From positions 421,160 to 485,159 of the forward strand of contig ML991783.1 of the NCBI GenBank assembly GCA_010094025.1: DNA of 64,000 bases, given 5' to 3'. This DNA is from Viridothelium virens. Taxonomy: Eukaryota > Ascomycota > Dothideomycetes > Trypetheliales > Trypetheliaceae. A program made the position numbers and the translations under genes. Shown here one piece after another: positions 52,017-63,609 of the stretch (positions are counted from its first letter, which is position 1; the number at the start of each line of letters is the position of its first letter). The notes beneath the pieces were generated by a model. That model was not told the origin of the DNA. It was given only the letters and a program-made list of their open reading frames with translations, and searched no databases.

Positions 52017-53181
52017 AGCAACTTCCGAACTGATGATGAGACCAACAAAGACTGTTGGGGTAATGTAAAGAGAAGTTAAAGTGAGAAAATAGTAGATATA
52101 CCACCTTGAGATTGAGACATTCAATCCGGACTGAAAGGGAGCTTTGCGTAACGGCACCACTTTCCGGCGTGTGTTCATCGGCAGTCTAGACGTCCTGTAC
52201 CTTGCCGGTTGCGTGCTAGGCGGTTAAGCTGCATGGTGGCAACTCAGATAGGGCTGCAAGAATCGAGTGGGCAAGCGTTGAAAGTATGCGTTAAAAGCAG
52301 ACTAGTTCGTAGCGTCGCAGGCAAGAGGTTCTAGATCCAACGTGATTGCGGTGGTCTGAGGGAAACTGAGGCTTAGACCTTTTTGATTTCTTTGGTCGAT
52401 TGATGATAACTGGTTCGTATCGGCACATGTAGGGGCACTATGAGGACGTTATTTGCAAGGATGATTTCAAAGGGGAGGGGCTCGCCGAGTTCGGAAGATC
52501 TTACCATACTCGTATTGTAACCAATCAGCGCACAGACTGAAAAATATGCAATTCCACGATGATCAGGGGAAAATGATGAGCGCCGGAAAATTAACAATAA
52601 ACTCCGTATGGTCACTGATTCGCCTAATGAAGGGGATGACATAGCCTGGTACTAGTAATATAATAGTCAAATAGTAAATCGATCCGAGAGATCTCAACAA
52701 GCCGAAAAATTTAGCATCCATGTACGCTATGGGTTTAAACAAAGACTGCTCTAAGAAGGAAATTTGAAAATGGGCTTAAAGATATGATTACAAGGATGGT
52801 TATACGTGGAGCATGATAGTCATTCCTGCTCGGTATGCCAAGGGACGGGTCCAGGCCTTGAAGAGCACTCGCTGTCTCGCAAATCCCGTCATACATTGTT
52901 AAAGAATGATCTAGCAGACGTCATTCAAGGGCACTGTGTCTTCAGAGTCGTTACGCTGGGGGGGTCCTGGACCTGGAACCCCAGAATAAAAGGCGTCGCG
53001 CCTGCTATGGACCTATTCGGACGGCACGTGGCGTAAATTGGAGGGGCTTAATTGTTTTAGAGATATCATTGAATGTAAAAGGCTCTGACACCTCTATGAA
53101 GTCTATTAAGAGGATCAGCTATCAAACATCATGTACCAAGGCCAATCTCATAGAGCTTTCCTCTAAGCACAACCTGCAATT
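52017..53181. other. Intergenic region
   Basis: The left part is the permease promoter. Short open frames at 52373-52642 and 52806-53257 have no motifs. Nothing else is recognised. Confidence 0.5.
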
Positions 53182-54582
53182 TCAATCTACACCCTCAAGC
53201 CATCCTGGCGGAAGCTCAGGCTCTTCAGACTCCCAGACAATCTCCTCTTCTTTATAAGTACTGGATGGAGATGACTCCGGGCCATAGCGCACTTTGATAC
53301 ACCCCGATCTCGAGGAAGAGCGCTTCATCTCTCCATCCCAGGATCTCCTTGCCTGCTTTCCTGCCCCCAACCCGGTATAATCTATGCAATTCTTCAACGC
53401 AACTTCTCTCAACTGGCAGGGACTTTTCAGTGTGAAGTCAAGTAGTTCCCACCACGAGCCTTCTAGTAAGCAGACATGATCAAGACTAAGTGTCGTGAGC
53501 GTCGTCGCATGGGGAGTGAAAAAGTTGCGCAAGTCGTCCTCATAGAGTGGAATATTGGCGAGATCAAGGTTCTTCAAAAAGGTCCATTCATTATCGGCGA
53601 TGAACCGTGGTAGGAGGGCGTCGGGTTTTGGATTAAGATCGTTGACCAGGCAGTACATCTCGTGATTGGTTGTTCCTCCGAGCTGCTGGGGATCCCTCTC
53701 CCAGTCATAGCTCATTCCTTCTGGGGGCATATTAAGACGTATGGATAGAGTCTCAAGCCAGTTTGCTGTCCGCACTAGCTCGCGAATCGTGAAGCCAATG
53801 CGCCGCTCCCCGGATCGTTTCGGCTTGATCATAGCGACCACCTCTTCCAGAGGGATCTGTAGTGGTAAGTCCAGCCGGTTAAGACAGTGGAATAAGTTCA
53901 TGGCATCTTCCACATCCAGTCGCATGAGGTTGTACGAAAAGTGTTTTTGCTGCGTCTCTGAAATAAGGCTCTCAATGGGAGGCATGACCAAGGGCATCTC
54001 CATACAGAACGGCGCTCGGCGGCGACCGTCCTCCAGATGTCCTGTCGAGCGCACCAACGTAACCAACATGTTGGATTTCGCCTGTGAGACCGGACTGCGA
54101 GTATTTCGAGGAGGGTGGAACTCTTCTTTGCCATCTTTCGGTAGGCGATGTGTCCCTGAGCTACTGAAGACGATGGTTCTGACATTTTCCATGACGGTCA
54201 ATCCCCGGCGTAGAGTGGCCACAAACGGACTCGTTATGTATGGGTTTCTATTAGGCGGAACCCAAGGTAGATAGATGGAGAAGTTACTGTCATCACTAGT
54301 TTCATCTAGTACGATGGTCCTGACAGCTTTGCAGAGATCTGCTCGTTCCGACAAGTTTTGAAAGGCCTCGAGGACAACTTTCCGTTGCGCAAAAAGGACG
54401 GTGTAGAATACAAAGGGTGAGCTGTACGCTTCGAGCTCTTTGTTAACGCATCTCAGGCTTTTGGCATCTTTACGGTCGAGGTACTGCATGATAGAATTGA
54501 AAATAGCCTTTGGAAGGCCACTTAAGCTGGCTTGGGCTTTCTCCGATGATTGAAGTCCATCATCACTGGTAACTGACGACAT
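53182..54582 (-). CDS. F-box protein
   Basis: 466 residues from the ATG at 54582; upstream in-frame sequence to 54783 is probably leader. The F-box (Leu-Ser-Gly-Leu-Pro-x-x-Ile-Phe-x-x-Ile-Met-x-Tyr-Leu-x-x-x-Asp) starts at about residue 20. The remainder shows Leu-rich, weakly repeated segments (for example Leu-x-x-Leu-x-Leu-x-x-Ile-Pro-Leu) such as occur in fungal F-box proteins with divergent leucine-rich repeats. It should act as the substrate adaptor of an SCF ubiquitin ligase, with substrate unknown. The C-terminus is acidic (Trp-Glu-Ser-Glu-Glu-Pro-Glu). Confidence 0.82.
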   Translation of the reverse strand: MSSVTSDDGLQSSEKAQASLSGLPKAIFNSIMQYLDRKDAKSLRCVNKELEAYSSPFVFYTVLFAQRKVVLEAFQNLSERADLCKAVRTIVLDETSDDSNFSIYLPWVPPNRNPYITSPFVATLRRGLTVMENVRTIVFSSSGTHRLPKDGKEEFHPPRNTRSPVSQAKSNMLVTLVRSTGHLEDGRRRAPFCMEMPLVMPPIESLISETQQKHFSYNLMRLDVEDAMNLFHCLNRLDLPLQIPLEEVVAMIKPKRSGERRIGFTIRELVRTANWLETLSIRLNMPPEGMSYDWERDPQQLGGTTNHEMYCLVNDLNPKPDALLPRFIADNEWTFLKNLDLANIPLYEDDLRNFFTPHATTLTTLSLDHVCLLEGSWWELLDFTLKSPCQLREVALKNCIDYTGLGAGKQARRSWDGEMKRSSSRSGCIKVRYGPESSPSSTYKEEEIVWESEEPELPPGWLEGVD

Positions 54583-57386
54583 GACTTGAAGGAGGGCTGG
54601 ACTCCTATCAACGTAGCAGGAGTGCTGGGTCAAGTAGAAAGGGGAGGAAGTCGTATACTTGCAAAGGAGATTTGAGTTGACTGAGAAAGGAGGATCGAAA
54701 AAGTGCTTTCTGCTAAGAGGGGCTCCCAAATCCGGGCTTTGAGAGAAAAGTGCTGTGTGATGGGCAAAGCCGCTGACTTCCACGGATGTTGCTGCCCGGT
54801 CAAAGAGCCAAATGCCACAAGGTCACTACAAAATTTATGTCAGCTTTTGTCAAACACTTTCTCAAGCCGACGGTACCCAGCCACTCTGCGCTGTGGGATA
54901 CGGTAGTAAAGCCCCTGCTAGCAGATCACACGACCAAGTCCTCCTTGAGGGTCTGGCTTCTGTAAGGAAGCTCGAAGGAGTAGCTCTCCTAGGAAACCAT
55001 TGTTCGAGATCCACAGAGACGTATCCATCATCCGCAGACTACCAACTGCTACTTAGCTTTGGAGATGTTGCGTGGGTTCGCGCTTCCTGAGCTCTCATTC
55101 AGCCAAGTATTCCGTTTGAGAGACGAGTGTGAGCTCTCAGCCGTCTGCATATTCGCCATTATATTGCATTTGCAGATACTAATGACGATGCATTGCTGAT
55201 AATTCCATAACGAGAACGATCTCGAAGCCAGAAGTGGCATGGATTGGAATAGAGGGTATTCCAGTTCACTGGGACTTCATCTAGCAAATCGACTTGCGCA
55301 AACTGAATCACAAACCCTCAACGTGGACGACGATACCAGAAGGGTATAGGTTAGACCGAAAATTCGACTGTGGTTATCGAGGTCGTGTTCATGCGACCGG
55401 ATATATACCAGTTTCTTCTTCGCGTTCCGGCCCAAACCCCTGCTTCGGCTTCAGAATGCCCTTACGAGGGCGCCAGAGAATTTGCTTTGAGGCATTGTTT
55501 CGGTAGGAGTCTGCTTTATGCCGGGTTTTCTCGGCACTACAGGATCCTGGGATTTTGCTTTCTCGTCGTGACAGGAGACCAGAAGAAGGCGCACTTGCGA
55601 AAACTTAGATGCGAAGGGTAGCTCTTTCCATCAGTACCCTCTCCCGGCTCCCTGCCACGGATGGCCTACTCATAGCGCCAGAGAAATGGCCAGTTGCGAC
55701 AAAGAGAAAAGTATCTTCTTTCATTCGTTTTTTTCCTTCGCCTGATCCCTCTTTGCCCCGTTGGTCATTGAAATGTGGCTTGAGAAATCTTCGCCTTGAC
55801 AAGTCATCATGAAAGCTCGCGCTAACATTTGGGATTTATTTCAGTTTCCAGGTCGATTTACCCATTTACTTTTCACCTACAGTGATGTGACACTTCGGCG
55901 GCCGCTGATACTATTCCATGGGATTGAGAGAACGCTTTCGATTAGGTTGGAACTAGAGCAGTATTTTTCGGATTCCTCAAGTTCATTGTTAGCAACCCAC
56001 ACGACTTCGATTGGAGGACAATAGATGCTGCAATGGGTCTTGGTGCAAGTGGCTTTGGTCAGTGGCGTCAGCCCCTTCTTCTCCAGGCTCAAATGGAGCA
56101 ATCCGGTATCGATATCTCTAAGAGCTCAGGAAACCCCCTGGAGACCTTGGACATGAATTTTCCCAGTTCGTCCTCGCGGCAAGAGTGTTTCACGCACACC
56201 TGAGCTTCAGAAAAGAGACATAGCGCATCGAGGATTACGTATTACTTGAAAGGAGACTCTGGATTCTCTCCAGCGAAAATGAGATGAGAATGAAAAAGAA
56301 AATGAGATGGTGGGAGTCAAGACGCCGGGGGGACAAAGAGGTTGAAAGGTGAGTGGCTCCCGAAATTGATAGATTGTACGGAGTACCCTGCCGCAAATCT
56401 CGGCTTTCTCCGTCTCTTGCTGTCGACTCCTTACTTCCTCTCGAAGCTCGCAACGAACCGCATTCGAAAACTCACGGAGAGCAACATACCAAACCACAGA
56501 TCATCAACACCGCGTGAATGCCTACCAACTTACTCGAACATTTATCACCTATCATCCTGGGGTCAGTCATGCCTTAAATCGGAGGGGACAAAATCGAGTT
56601 CACTGGTCAGGTATCACAGTGCCATGAACGCTGATGCTTCAAAGGGGGCACTCCTCAGGGTGACACAAGAAAACAATTTCATGGAGCATCAGCTTCGAGG
56701 ATCGAGATGAGGCTTAATCGCCGTACGAGTAGTTCGGCAAGCACAATGGCTCTCAAACTTCGGGCAGTTAGGTGTGCCAGGTCACGTCCGCTTCATCCGT
56801 GTAATAGACGGGCCCTGCTGACTCGAGTCCTACATCTTGCATCCGAACGAGGCATCTAATAGGAGGCATGGGGTAGCGTCAGAGGCTCGTATCTGAACAG
56901 AGGCATCGTAGTGCCCTCCTGGACCATATGTAATGAGGAAGATGAGGAAGATGAGAAAGACAAGAGCGGAGAAAATCCGACTTCTAACATCCGATTTTGG
57001 ACCGATGACGCCGACCTGTAAGCATCCGAACTAGAGCAGATCCGAGCCTGCGGAGAAAGATTAGGTACCTAGGAGCTTCAGACAACTGGATTGCTAACCC
57101 CGCCATGCACGTAATGAGGATTGCAGGTGTGGAAGCTCACTCCTTTTAGCTATTGAGTAAAGATGACTTCGGCAGGCGGTACTACCGGAAGGTATGACAC
57201 CATAGCGTACATCTCATGCTCGTCCGATATAAGAATGTTTCGCCATCAATTTTCTTGTCTCGAAGAAAGGTTTTGCTAAGTTCGTTCTGCCTGTCTTCTC
57301 ATTCCCATTGTGCCAATCTTCTGTCGTCGCTGCCTCAAGATCGCAGAGAACCTCTAGAATATCCACAACAATTAAACAGCATCAAA
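54583..57386. other. Long intergenic region
   Basis: 2.8 kb without a convincing gene. Open frames at 54703-55090, 55294-55621 and 56342-56710 have no motifs. A TACGGAGTA 9-mer is at 56377-56385, and a short purine-rich direct repeat (gatgaggaa, twice) lies near 56940-56955. Promoters of the two flanking divergent genes lie at its ends. A small multi-exon gene could be hidden here. Confidence 0.45.
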
Positions 57387-58282
57387 ATGCCTGAGCCAAG
57401 CCCTTCCTCAGATCCGAAATCCCACCCAGACTCTGAATTTGCCCAGGGCATGACGGGTGCATGCAATTGTGGCTCCATCACAGTCAGCCTCTTCCTCCCC
57501 TTTAACACTGGAGCCAAGCCATACTCAAGTTCTCTCCTGTCACCTCTCATCCTCGTCTCCAGTCCCTACCCAATCCAAGTCTTCAGTCCTCTTGGTTAAT
57601 TTCCCCTCTCTTAGGTCACTATCAAAGACCCGAATCTCTTCACTACCCGCCGAGGCCATATTTGCCACTGCCTCAATTGCCGCAAGACCAGTGGCTCTTA
57701 CGCAGCTTCGAATCTCGCCATTGAGAAGGAAAAGGTCACCATCGAAGATCGGAATGGGACGCTCAAAGAGTACAACGATTCCGGGACCATGAGCGGAACG
57801 CCGATTGGGCGGTGGTTCTGCTCGACTTGTGGGAAGTATGTCTAATATTCCTAGAGGTCATTCTTTTCCGAAGATACGATTTCTTGAGGGCATCTATCAT
57901 ATTATCCTATTCTTCCCTATTTCTTGACTCAGCTATCCACGGCTTTGTTCACAGGGCCATCAAGACTGTCGTGGACTGCAACTGTTCTCTTTTCCCTTAT
58001 GCTTGCATCGCTCCGAGGGATCAGTTCCCACCCTACTCTCAGCTACGATCTCCTATAGATCAAGAGACTGACAATTCTACGTATCCCAGTCCCATCAAAT
58101 CCGAGAGCTCTGTCACCGGTCCTATGGTCATCCTCAAAACGGGCATCTTCCCCCGCATCCCTGCGCCCGAGTCCGAGTCGTTCGGCGCTCATCGTCATGC
58201 GTGGGAGCCATTCATCCCGGGGGTTACGGTGTACAAGATAGCACGAGGGAAAGAAAAGCTAGAAGACGCGCCAGAGGTTTGA
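57387..58282 (+). CDS. CENP-V/GFA-domain protein (glutathione-dependent formaldehyde-activating enzyme family), three exons
   Basis: Exons 57387-57482, 57615-57835 and 58090-58282 give 169 residues. The zinc-binding Cys residues appear in order: Cys-Asn-Cys-Gly-Ser-Ile, Cys-His-Cys-Leu-Asn-Cys-Arg and Cys-Ser-Thr-Cys-Gly. After splicing the sequence reads Cys-Gly-Asn-Pro-Ile-Lys-Ser-Glu, typical of the family. The two introns (132 and 254 bp) are unusually long for this window, and the second could also be spliced to an internal CAG at about 57954. Family members bind zinc and sometimes glutathione; formaldehyde-related activity is not established for most of them. Confidence 0.85.
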
Positions 58283-58858
58283 TGCGATCGAGCTGCAATC
58301 GCTGTTCTAGTTTGGCGCCTTGCTTCAGCGCAGTGCAGGAAGAGGTAGCACTGTCTACTGAATATCGAAAGCATCAGGACACTGAGTTGAGTGAAGATTC
58401 TTTGTTTAAAATTGTAGAATTTGCTCAATTGAGCCAGATAGGAGTTCCGCTAGATAACTCATACCTAGGAGAATGGGTGACATAATATGTACAAGTTGGC
58501 ATCTACCTTAAACAGATCTGTGCAAGTGGAATGAGGATCGCTTTTGCCGTTCCGAAAGAAATCCTCCTACACTGCATTCTCGCGCAAGTGTTTCGACTGG
58601 AGAATACGCTTTGGTGGAGCCATTGTGAGTACCTTTACAGCTCATCAAAGCGAATTCAAATTCCACTTTGCAGCTTCACGAGACATCACCTCCAGACATC
58701 GAGACCAGCAGTGACCAGCACCTCTGAAACTCCCTTCTACCACCAAGCAGCCTCAACCAGCAACGCCGATGTTTTCTCAAACTAGTAATACATTTTTTTC
58801 CCTCCGTTAATTCCCCTCAATCACAGCTTGTACTCTTTTGTTCCACATTCACAGTCCC
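58283..58858. other. Intergenic region between convergent genes
   Basis: Contains 3' ends of the GFA-type gene and of the GDS1-like gene. Nothing else is seen. Confidence 0.5.
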
Positions 58859-60417
58859 TCAAACAATGGTATCTTCCTGTTCTTCGAGCAACGCCTCTAG
58901 CTCATCCATATCCACATTCTCAGGACTCTTTAGATCACTCCACAGATCTTCCTGGGCTGTCGCTTTGGCATGGTTGAGGTCGACGCGCAATTTTTGTGGC
59001 TTCACGGCGAGATCATCGAAGAAAGGCTTCTCGTCGTCACCGTCCTCATCGTCCATATCCACATCTTCGATCTGCTCAGATCCAAATGCAGTGCTCTCAA
59101 CCGTGTGAGGATGCATCGCGCTGAAATGGTGATGTGCGAATAACTCAGCAGCTGCTTCGCTGTTGCTCATTCCGGAAATGGCATCTTGGTCAAGACCCTC
59201 GAGATTAAAGTCTGGGATAAAGGGAGGTTCTTTCAAAATCTCCATTCCAAGTTCCTCCGTAGCTTTTACTCCGGCATCGTCACCCAGGGAGTCGACCGTG
59301 TCGTCATCATCGTTGGCGTTCTGAGGAGGTGGGGACACTGAGCTCGCAGCTGAAGCTGAGGTGCTCTTCGAGGCTGTTGAGGAGACGGATGAGCGGCTGG
59401 CAGAATTAGCGGCGGTGGCCTCGCTGCGTCTACGTCGTCGTACTTCGGCGGCTGTCTGAGTGAATTCGCGTTCGTCCCTTTCGAGTGGTGGGGGTTGACG
59501 CGCACTGTTTCCTGCGCCGTTGCTCCTGTGACTTTCGCTTGCCACACTGTTACGCCCCGAGAAGTTGCCACCAGGTGTCAAAGATGTGGAGCTTGAATCA
59601 TCGCCATCAAGTTCGGGACATGAAAAGTCCACTTCTGGAGAAGGCGAAAGTGCAGCGCGCTCATGGCGGGAAGTGTCAGATGCTGCACCGTCCTCGTCCG
59701 ACATCGTCTCATCCTTGCTAATGTTATTGTTACTACCAGATGATAGGGAAGGGGAGATGATGCGCGATTGAGAGGTGATTGCCGCGGTAAATTCTGGTAG
59801 ATCTTGGTGAGGTGAAGTTGTAAGGTAGAAGTAGGTGCGCTTTGGATGGGTTCCCACTAGCTCCTTTGCCAAGGGGCAGGGCGCGAGTGCGGTCCATTCG
59901 CGACGAAGATAACTTGTCAAGCGTGATGTGATGATGGCAGAGGGGTTCGAGGAGCTGTGAGGTCATTGGTCAATGCTTTATTGCTTCAGAGCTTCACTAA
60001 GGTGGGAACGTACCTTTCCACCGCCGAGATGTTGTTTGCAAGCACGGCAGCAAGCTCCTTAACCAGATGTGGGCGGTTGCCAGTCTTTTCCAGTTGCTCG
60101 ATCACAGCGATGACAATGTCGTCCTGGATTCCATCCGTATCAATCTTAGCATTACCAGTTGCACCCGGGGACGGTGGCGGGGTATGCTCCATTGGCTTTC
60201 CTGCGCTCTTTGGACGACCCGGCGTAGCTTTTGTAGGTGGGCTCATCGGTCGAGGGGAGTTGGATGTCGAACTGTGCGATCGCTTTGCCCTTTTTGCGGG
60301 AGGCTGTTCCGAGGCTGGGGTGACACTGGTGGGCGGTGAGCGATTTGATGACGCCTTGGGAACATGAATGCCCAGCGAGGGTAGCGACAGGGACTTTCGG
60401 CGGGTATTGTAAGGCAT
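58859..60417 (-). CDS. GDS1: GDS1-like winged-helix nuclear protein, two exons
   Basis: Exons 60014-60417 and 58859-59954 (58-bp intron, branch site TTGACCAAT) encode 499 residues. The N-terminal 90 residues are basic and Ser/Pro-rich, with a Lys-Arg-Ala-Lys-Arg nuclear-localisation-type stretch. A winged-helix domain crosses the exon junction (Ile-Val-Ile-Ala-Val-Ile-Glu-Gln-Leu ... then Ser-Arg-Leu-Thr-Ser-Tyr-Leu-Arg-Arg and Pro-Cys-Pro-Leu-Ala-Lys-Glu-Leu), as in yeast Gds1. The C-terminal 300 residues are Ser-rich and acidic, like an activation region. Likely a DNA-binding regulator; yeast Gds1 is linked to growth on glycerol and mitochondrial function. Confidence 0.85.
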
Positions 60418-62349
60418 GATGGATGCGACGATGGTGATGGGATAGCCAGGGGTGAATGATGGAGGTATCGCGAAGGGATGTGGAGGTTGAAGCTTCTCAA
60501 AACTGGGGCAGGAGTAAGATCCGGAGGATTTGGGATGGCGGTTTGTTGTTGCTGATGCACAGGCGAGAATGCGACAGCCTTATTGCTGATTGGCCACCAA
60601 AGAGGCGGTGACACCGCACATGCAGATCCTGCCTTTGAACAAGGTTCAACCGCACCAGGGATGCAGAGCAGCTCTAAGCAAGCTCCAAGAGATAGCTCCA
60701 CCCGCCCGATCGCGTGCGCTCGAGAGGTTAAGGTCGGAATGTAGACACCGTAGTGACAGCAGTCTGCGTGTTGGATGATGGAAGAAGGAGAGAGGCACAG
60801 AAGGCAAGGGCAAGCTTCACACTGCCGCCTCGCCTCATCACTTTTTTTGTGCCACCGGCCGAGCGACAATGTCTTTGGTGCAGCCAGACCAGGATCATAC
60901 CACCTCCGCGCCTCCTTTCTCCTATTTGCTCGTCTACCTAAACTAGCAGCTGCCTCGACTGAGACCGTGCTCAACGACCAGGGAGCAAACCAAAAATGCC
61001 ATGATGATGCGACCCGTCGCTTCGCCGCCGCTTCATATCAGCCTCTGCAAAAGACTTGGCCCCCGGCACTTCTTGGACATTTCCCGTTTAAAGGGTATGC
61101 CTTGTGTTTGAATGAGCTTCCTCGGACTTCACCGTCTATGCCTTCCTAATGTTTGCCTGCAGTGCCTAGGCCTAATATTTTTGGATCTCCCATCTTCAAA
61201 GGAAATACTCCTCAGAAATAGCGCAGTATTTATCTCAAGTGAGCACCATGAGCCAGCCGGAAGGTGACGCAGCACTGAGGTATGCAACGGCATGCCTTGA
61301 TCGGGATCTTCGAACGGGGGGCCACAGAAATCTCCTTTCTTCCCAACAGTGGGCAACCCCCCGGTGCCCCGGTACCCCCTGCCACTCGGGTCTCGATCCA
61401 CGTCTCCCGAAGCGCCCGCAAACCCTTTTCTTCCATTTTTCCCAAATCCTCCTATCAAACATTGGCCCGGATGATGGCCGAAGGTTGAGGATGATGTATT
61501 GCACCAATTATTTTGGCTAGCGCCAATCGCGATTGGACCTCCTGAGCAATCTACGGCATGTGTCCTCTTTCTTTTTAGGCAGCAGCATCCCAAGCAGCAG
61601 CCGGGCCACATGCAGTGAACGACAAAATGGGCTCCTAAAGCAGCGACCCTCCCAAAACGAATGTTTCTGTTTCGGCGCCTCTCTGGCGCGCTAGCGCAAG
61701 TAACGGCTCACTACGGTGACTACGCTAAAGTCTGGGGAGCCTCAGCCTATGACGACGCGGTGACCTATCACCCTACCTATGTGAGTCTTGTCAGCTTACT
61801 ATCTCGAACTGATTACTGGCAGCGCATCATGCAGCTAGTTATTCTCATATAGGTAGCAACCAGAACCTCTAGGTAGTTATGTTCTTGCTGGATCTTTTTG
61901 CCTGGTGGCCGGTTAGGAAGACCTAGTTGGCAGGGGTATGTTGCACTTTGCGTTGATCTGCGGATAGCTCAAACCACTACTATTATGGCTTATCACCATA
62001 TTCACTTCCACAACCACCAGTAGCTTCGCGAACGTGAGTAAGATTATTTGAGAATGTCAGAAATGCGTTGCATGTCATGGGCATCGTTTCCAAACCTACG
62101 GAAAATTACGCGTCCGCCCAGCAATGCCGAGTATACTGAGGTGAACCGAGAGTACATGTCATCCATGATTACTTTGAGTCGGCTAGGCAACTCAAATGAT
62201 TAAAATACGAGAAATAGGCATTGATATAGTTCAATCGGATTTGGCTTGTTCTCAATGTCTTTGCCAGATTCTTCCAGTATTCCTAGCACACATTCAGTGG
62301 CCAACGTGGTGATGTTGGACATGCCCGAGTAAATACAAGTCCTGGGGTA
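60418..62349. other. Intergenic region
   Basis: The left part is the promoter of the GDS1-like gene. Long open frames on the minus strand at 60243-60974 and 61129-61611 are Pro/Arg/Gly-rich and lack motifs. No repeat or RNA gene is supported. Confidence 0.5.
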
Positions 62350-63609
62350 TCATCCATTCCAACTCCACCATTTCGCCCTTTTAGAAACCGCTGGCCTCAT
62401 GTTTGCGGACCGCTGCGCCTTAGCTTCTTCTCGATCCCACTTTTCTACCAGCTCTGTGCTCGGCGGCCTCAACTCCACCCACCATGTTGTCCCCAGATGG
62501 CACCTCCAAATCTTCAACACCTCTAAGCCACTCTCTTCCACAAGCTTCCCAATATCCCTATTCCACCAACAACCATGCATTCGAGCGTGATCTGGCGCAG
62601 TCCGATCTAATAGCGTATTTAGCCATTGGTAGTGACTCTTGCCATGCTCTAACAACACCACCTCCCCATCACTCCTCGCTGCTCGTGCGAGACCACGTAT
62701 CAGTTGCACGGGTTCGTCCGTCGAACAGAGCCCTAACGACTGAATGACCGTGTCATATTTTCCTTCCACGCCCTGCGCATCTCTGTCTACAAGGAGCATC
62801 TTCTGGGTATCTCTTATCACCTCTCTATCCCTTCCACGTTTCGCCTCCTCCTCACCATCACCCTCTTTCGCCTTATCCCCACGTCCTTCTGCACTCCCAC
62901 GCTCCTGGTCTTTTCCCCTCCCTTTGTCCTTCTCTGCCCTTTCCTCTTCCTTCCCCTGCAAAATCGGCGCCCTTGGCACACCCTTACCCAGTCCCCCAAC
63001 CATCCACCGCACCTTCGCCTTCCTTCCATCCTCTAGCCGTCTAGCCTTCTCCCGTGCCACCCCGATCATCTCCCGACTCGCATCCACGCATGTCAGACTC
63101 CTTACATTCCACCACGGTATCCACTTCAGATTCCTCCCCGTCCCACAGCTCGCCTCAAGGACATCGCCCCTCGCGCGTTGGGCAAGCGAGCGCCGCAAAA
63201 GCGACATGCCCATGAGGAATTCGGATGTGGAGACGAGGGAATCGTAGGTTGGAGCGGTGGTGTCGTAGATGGAGGTGAAGTCAGATTGGCGCGAGGGAGA
63301 GGCGGGGTGGGAGAGGTTAGAGGAGGTCGAACTTGTGGGAGGCGGAGAACGACTGAGGGAGCTGTAGAGGCTAGTAGTGTAGAAGCCCATGGTGAAGAGG
63401 ACGACGCCGCCGCCGATGAGGTACCATCGTGTGCGTCGGCTGAGAAATTGGTTCACAGGACTGCGGGATTGTGCGGGAGTAGAGGCGAATGGTTCAGGAT
63501 TACGCTGCGATTGACGTTCGTAGGAGAGATATGGTTCTGGCGTGGTAGTTGGCTGATTGGGCCGTTTTAACGGTTTGCCGGAACACAGAGAGAATGTTGG
63601 GTGGAACAT
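62350..63609 (-). CDS. OMS1: OMS1-like S-adenosylmethionine-dependent methyltransferase
   Basis: A single exon of 419 residues. Near residues 62-82 lies one transmembrane helix (Gly-Gly-Gly-Val-Val-Leu-Phe-Thr-Met-Gly), preceded by a basic N-terminus that could act as a mitochondrial presequence. A class I methyltransferase core follows: Tyr-Asp-x-x-x, the SAM motif Val-Leu-Glu-Ala-Ser-Cys-Gly-Thr-Gly and Asp-Ala-Ser at the end of strand 2. A charged Lys/Glu/Arg/Gly-rich insert of about 60 residues separates it from the final part (Leu-Leu-Glu-His-Gly-Lys). Yeast Oms1 is an inner-mitochondrial-membrane protein needed for respiratory integrity. Confidence 0.88.
   Translation of the reverse strand: MFHPTFSLCSGKPLKRPNQPTTTPEPYLSYERQSQRNPEPFASTPAQSRSPVNQFLSRRTRWYLIGGGVVLFTMGFYTTSLYSSLSRSPPPTSSTSSNLSHPASPSRQSDFTSIYDTTAPTYDSLVSTSEFLMGMSLLRRSLAQRARGDVLEASCGTGRNLKWIPWWNVRSLTCVDASREMIGVAREKARRLEDGRKAKVRWMVGGLGKGVPRAPILQGKEEERAEKDKGRGKDQERGSAEGRGDKAKEGDGEEEAKRGRDREVIRDTQKMLLVDRDAQGVEGKYDTVIQSLGLCSTDEPVQLIRGLARAARSDGEVVLLEHGKSHYQWLNTLLDRTAPDHARMHGCWWNRDIGKLVEESGLEVLKIWRCHLGTTWWVELRPPSTELVEKWDREEAKAQRSANMRPAVSKRAKWWSWNG

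Noticed and set aside
60243-60974. 243-codon minus-strand frame overlapping the first exon of the GDS1-like gene
   Set aside because: It is out of frame with the winged-helix coding exon and consists of biased Pro/Ser/Arg sequence; a shadow frame.
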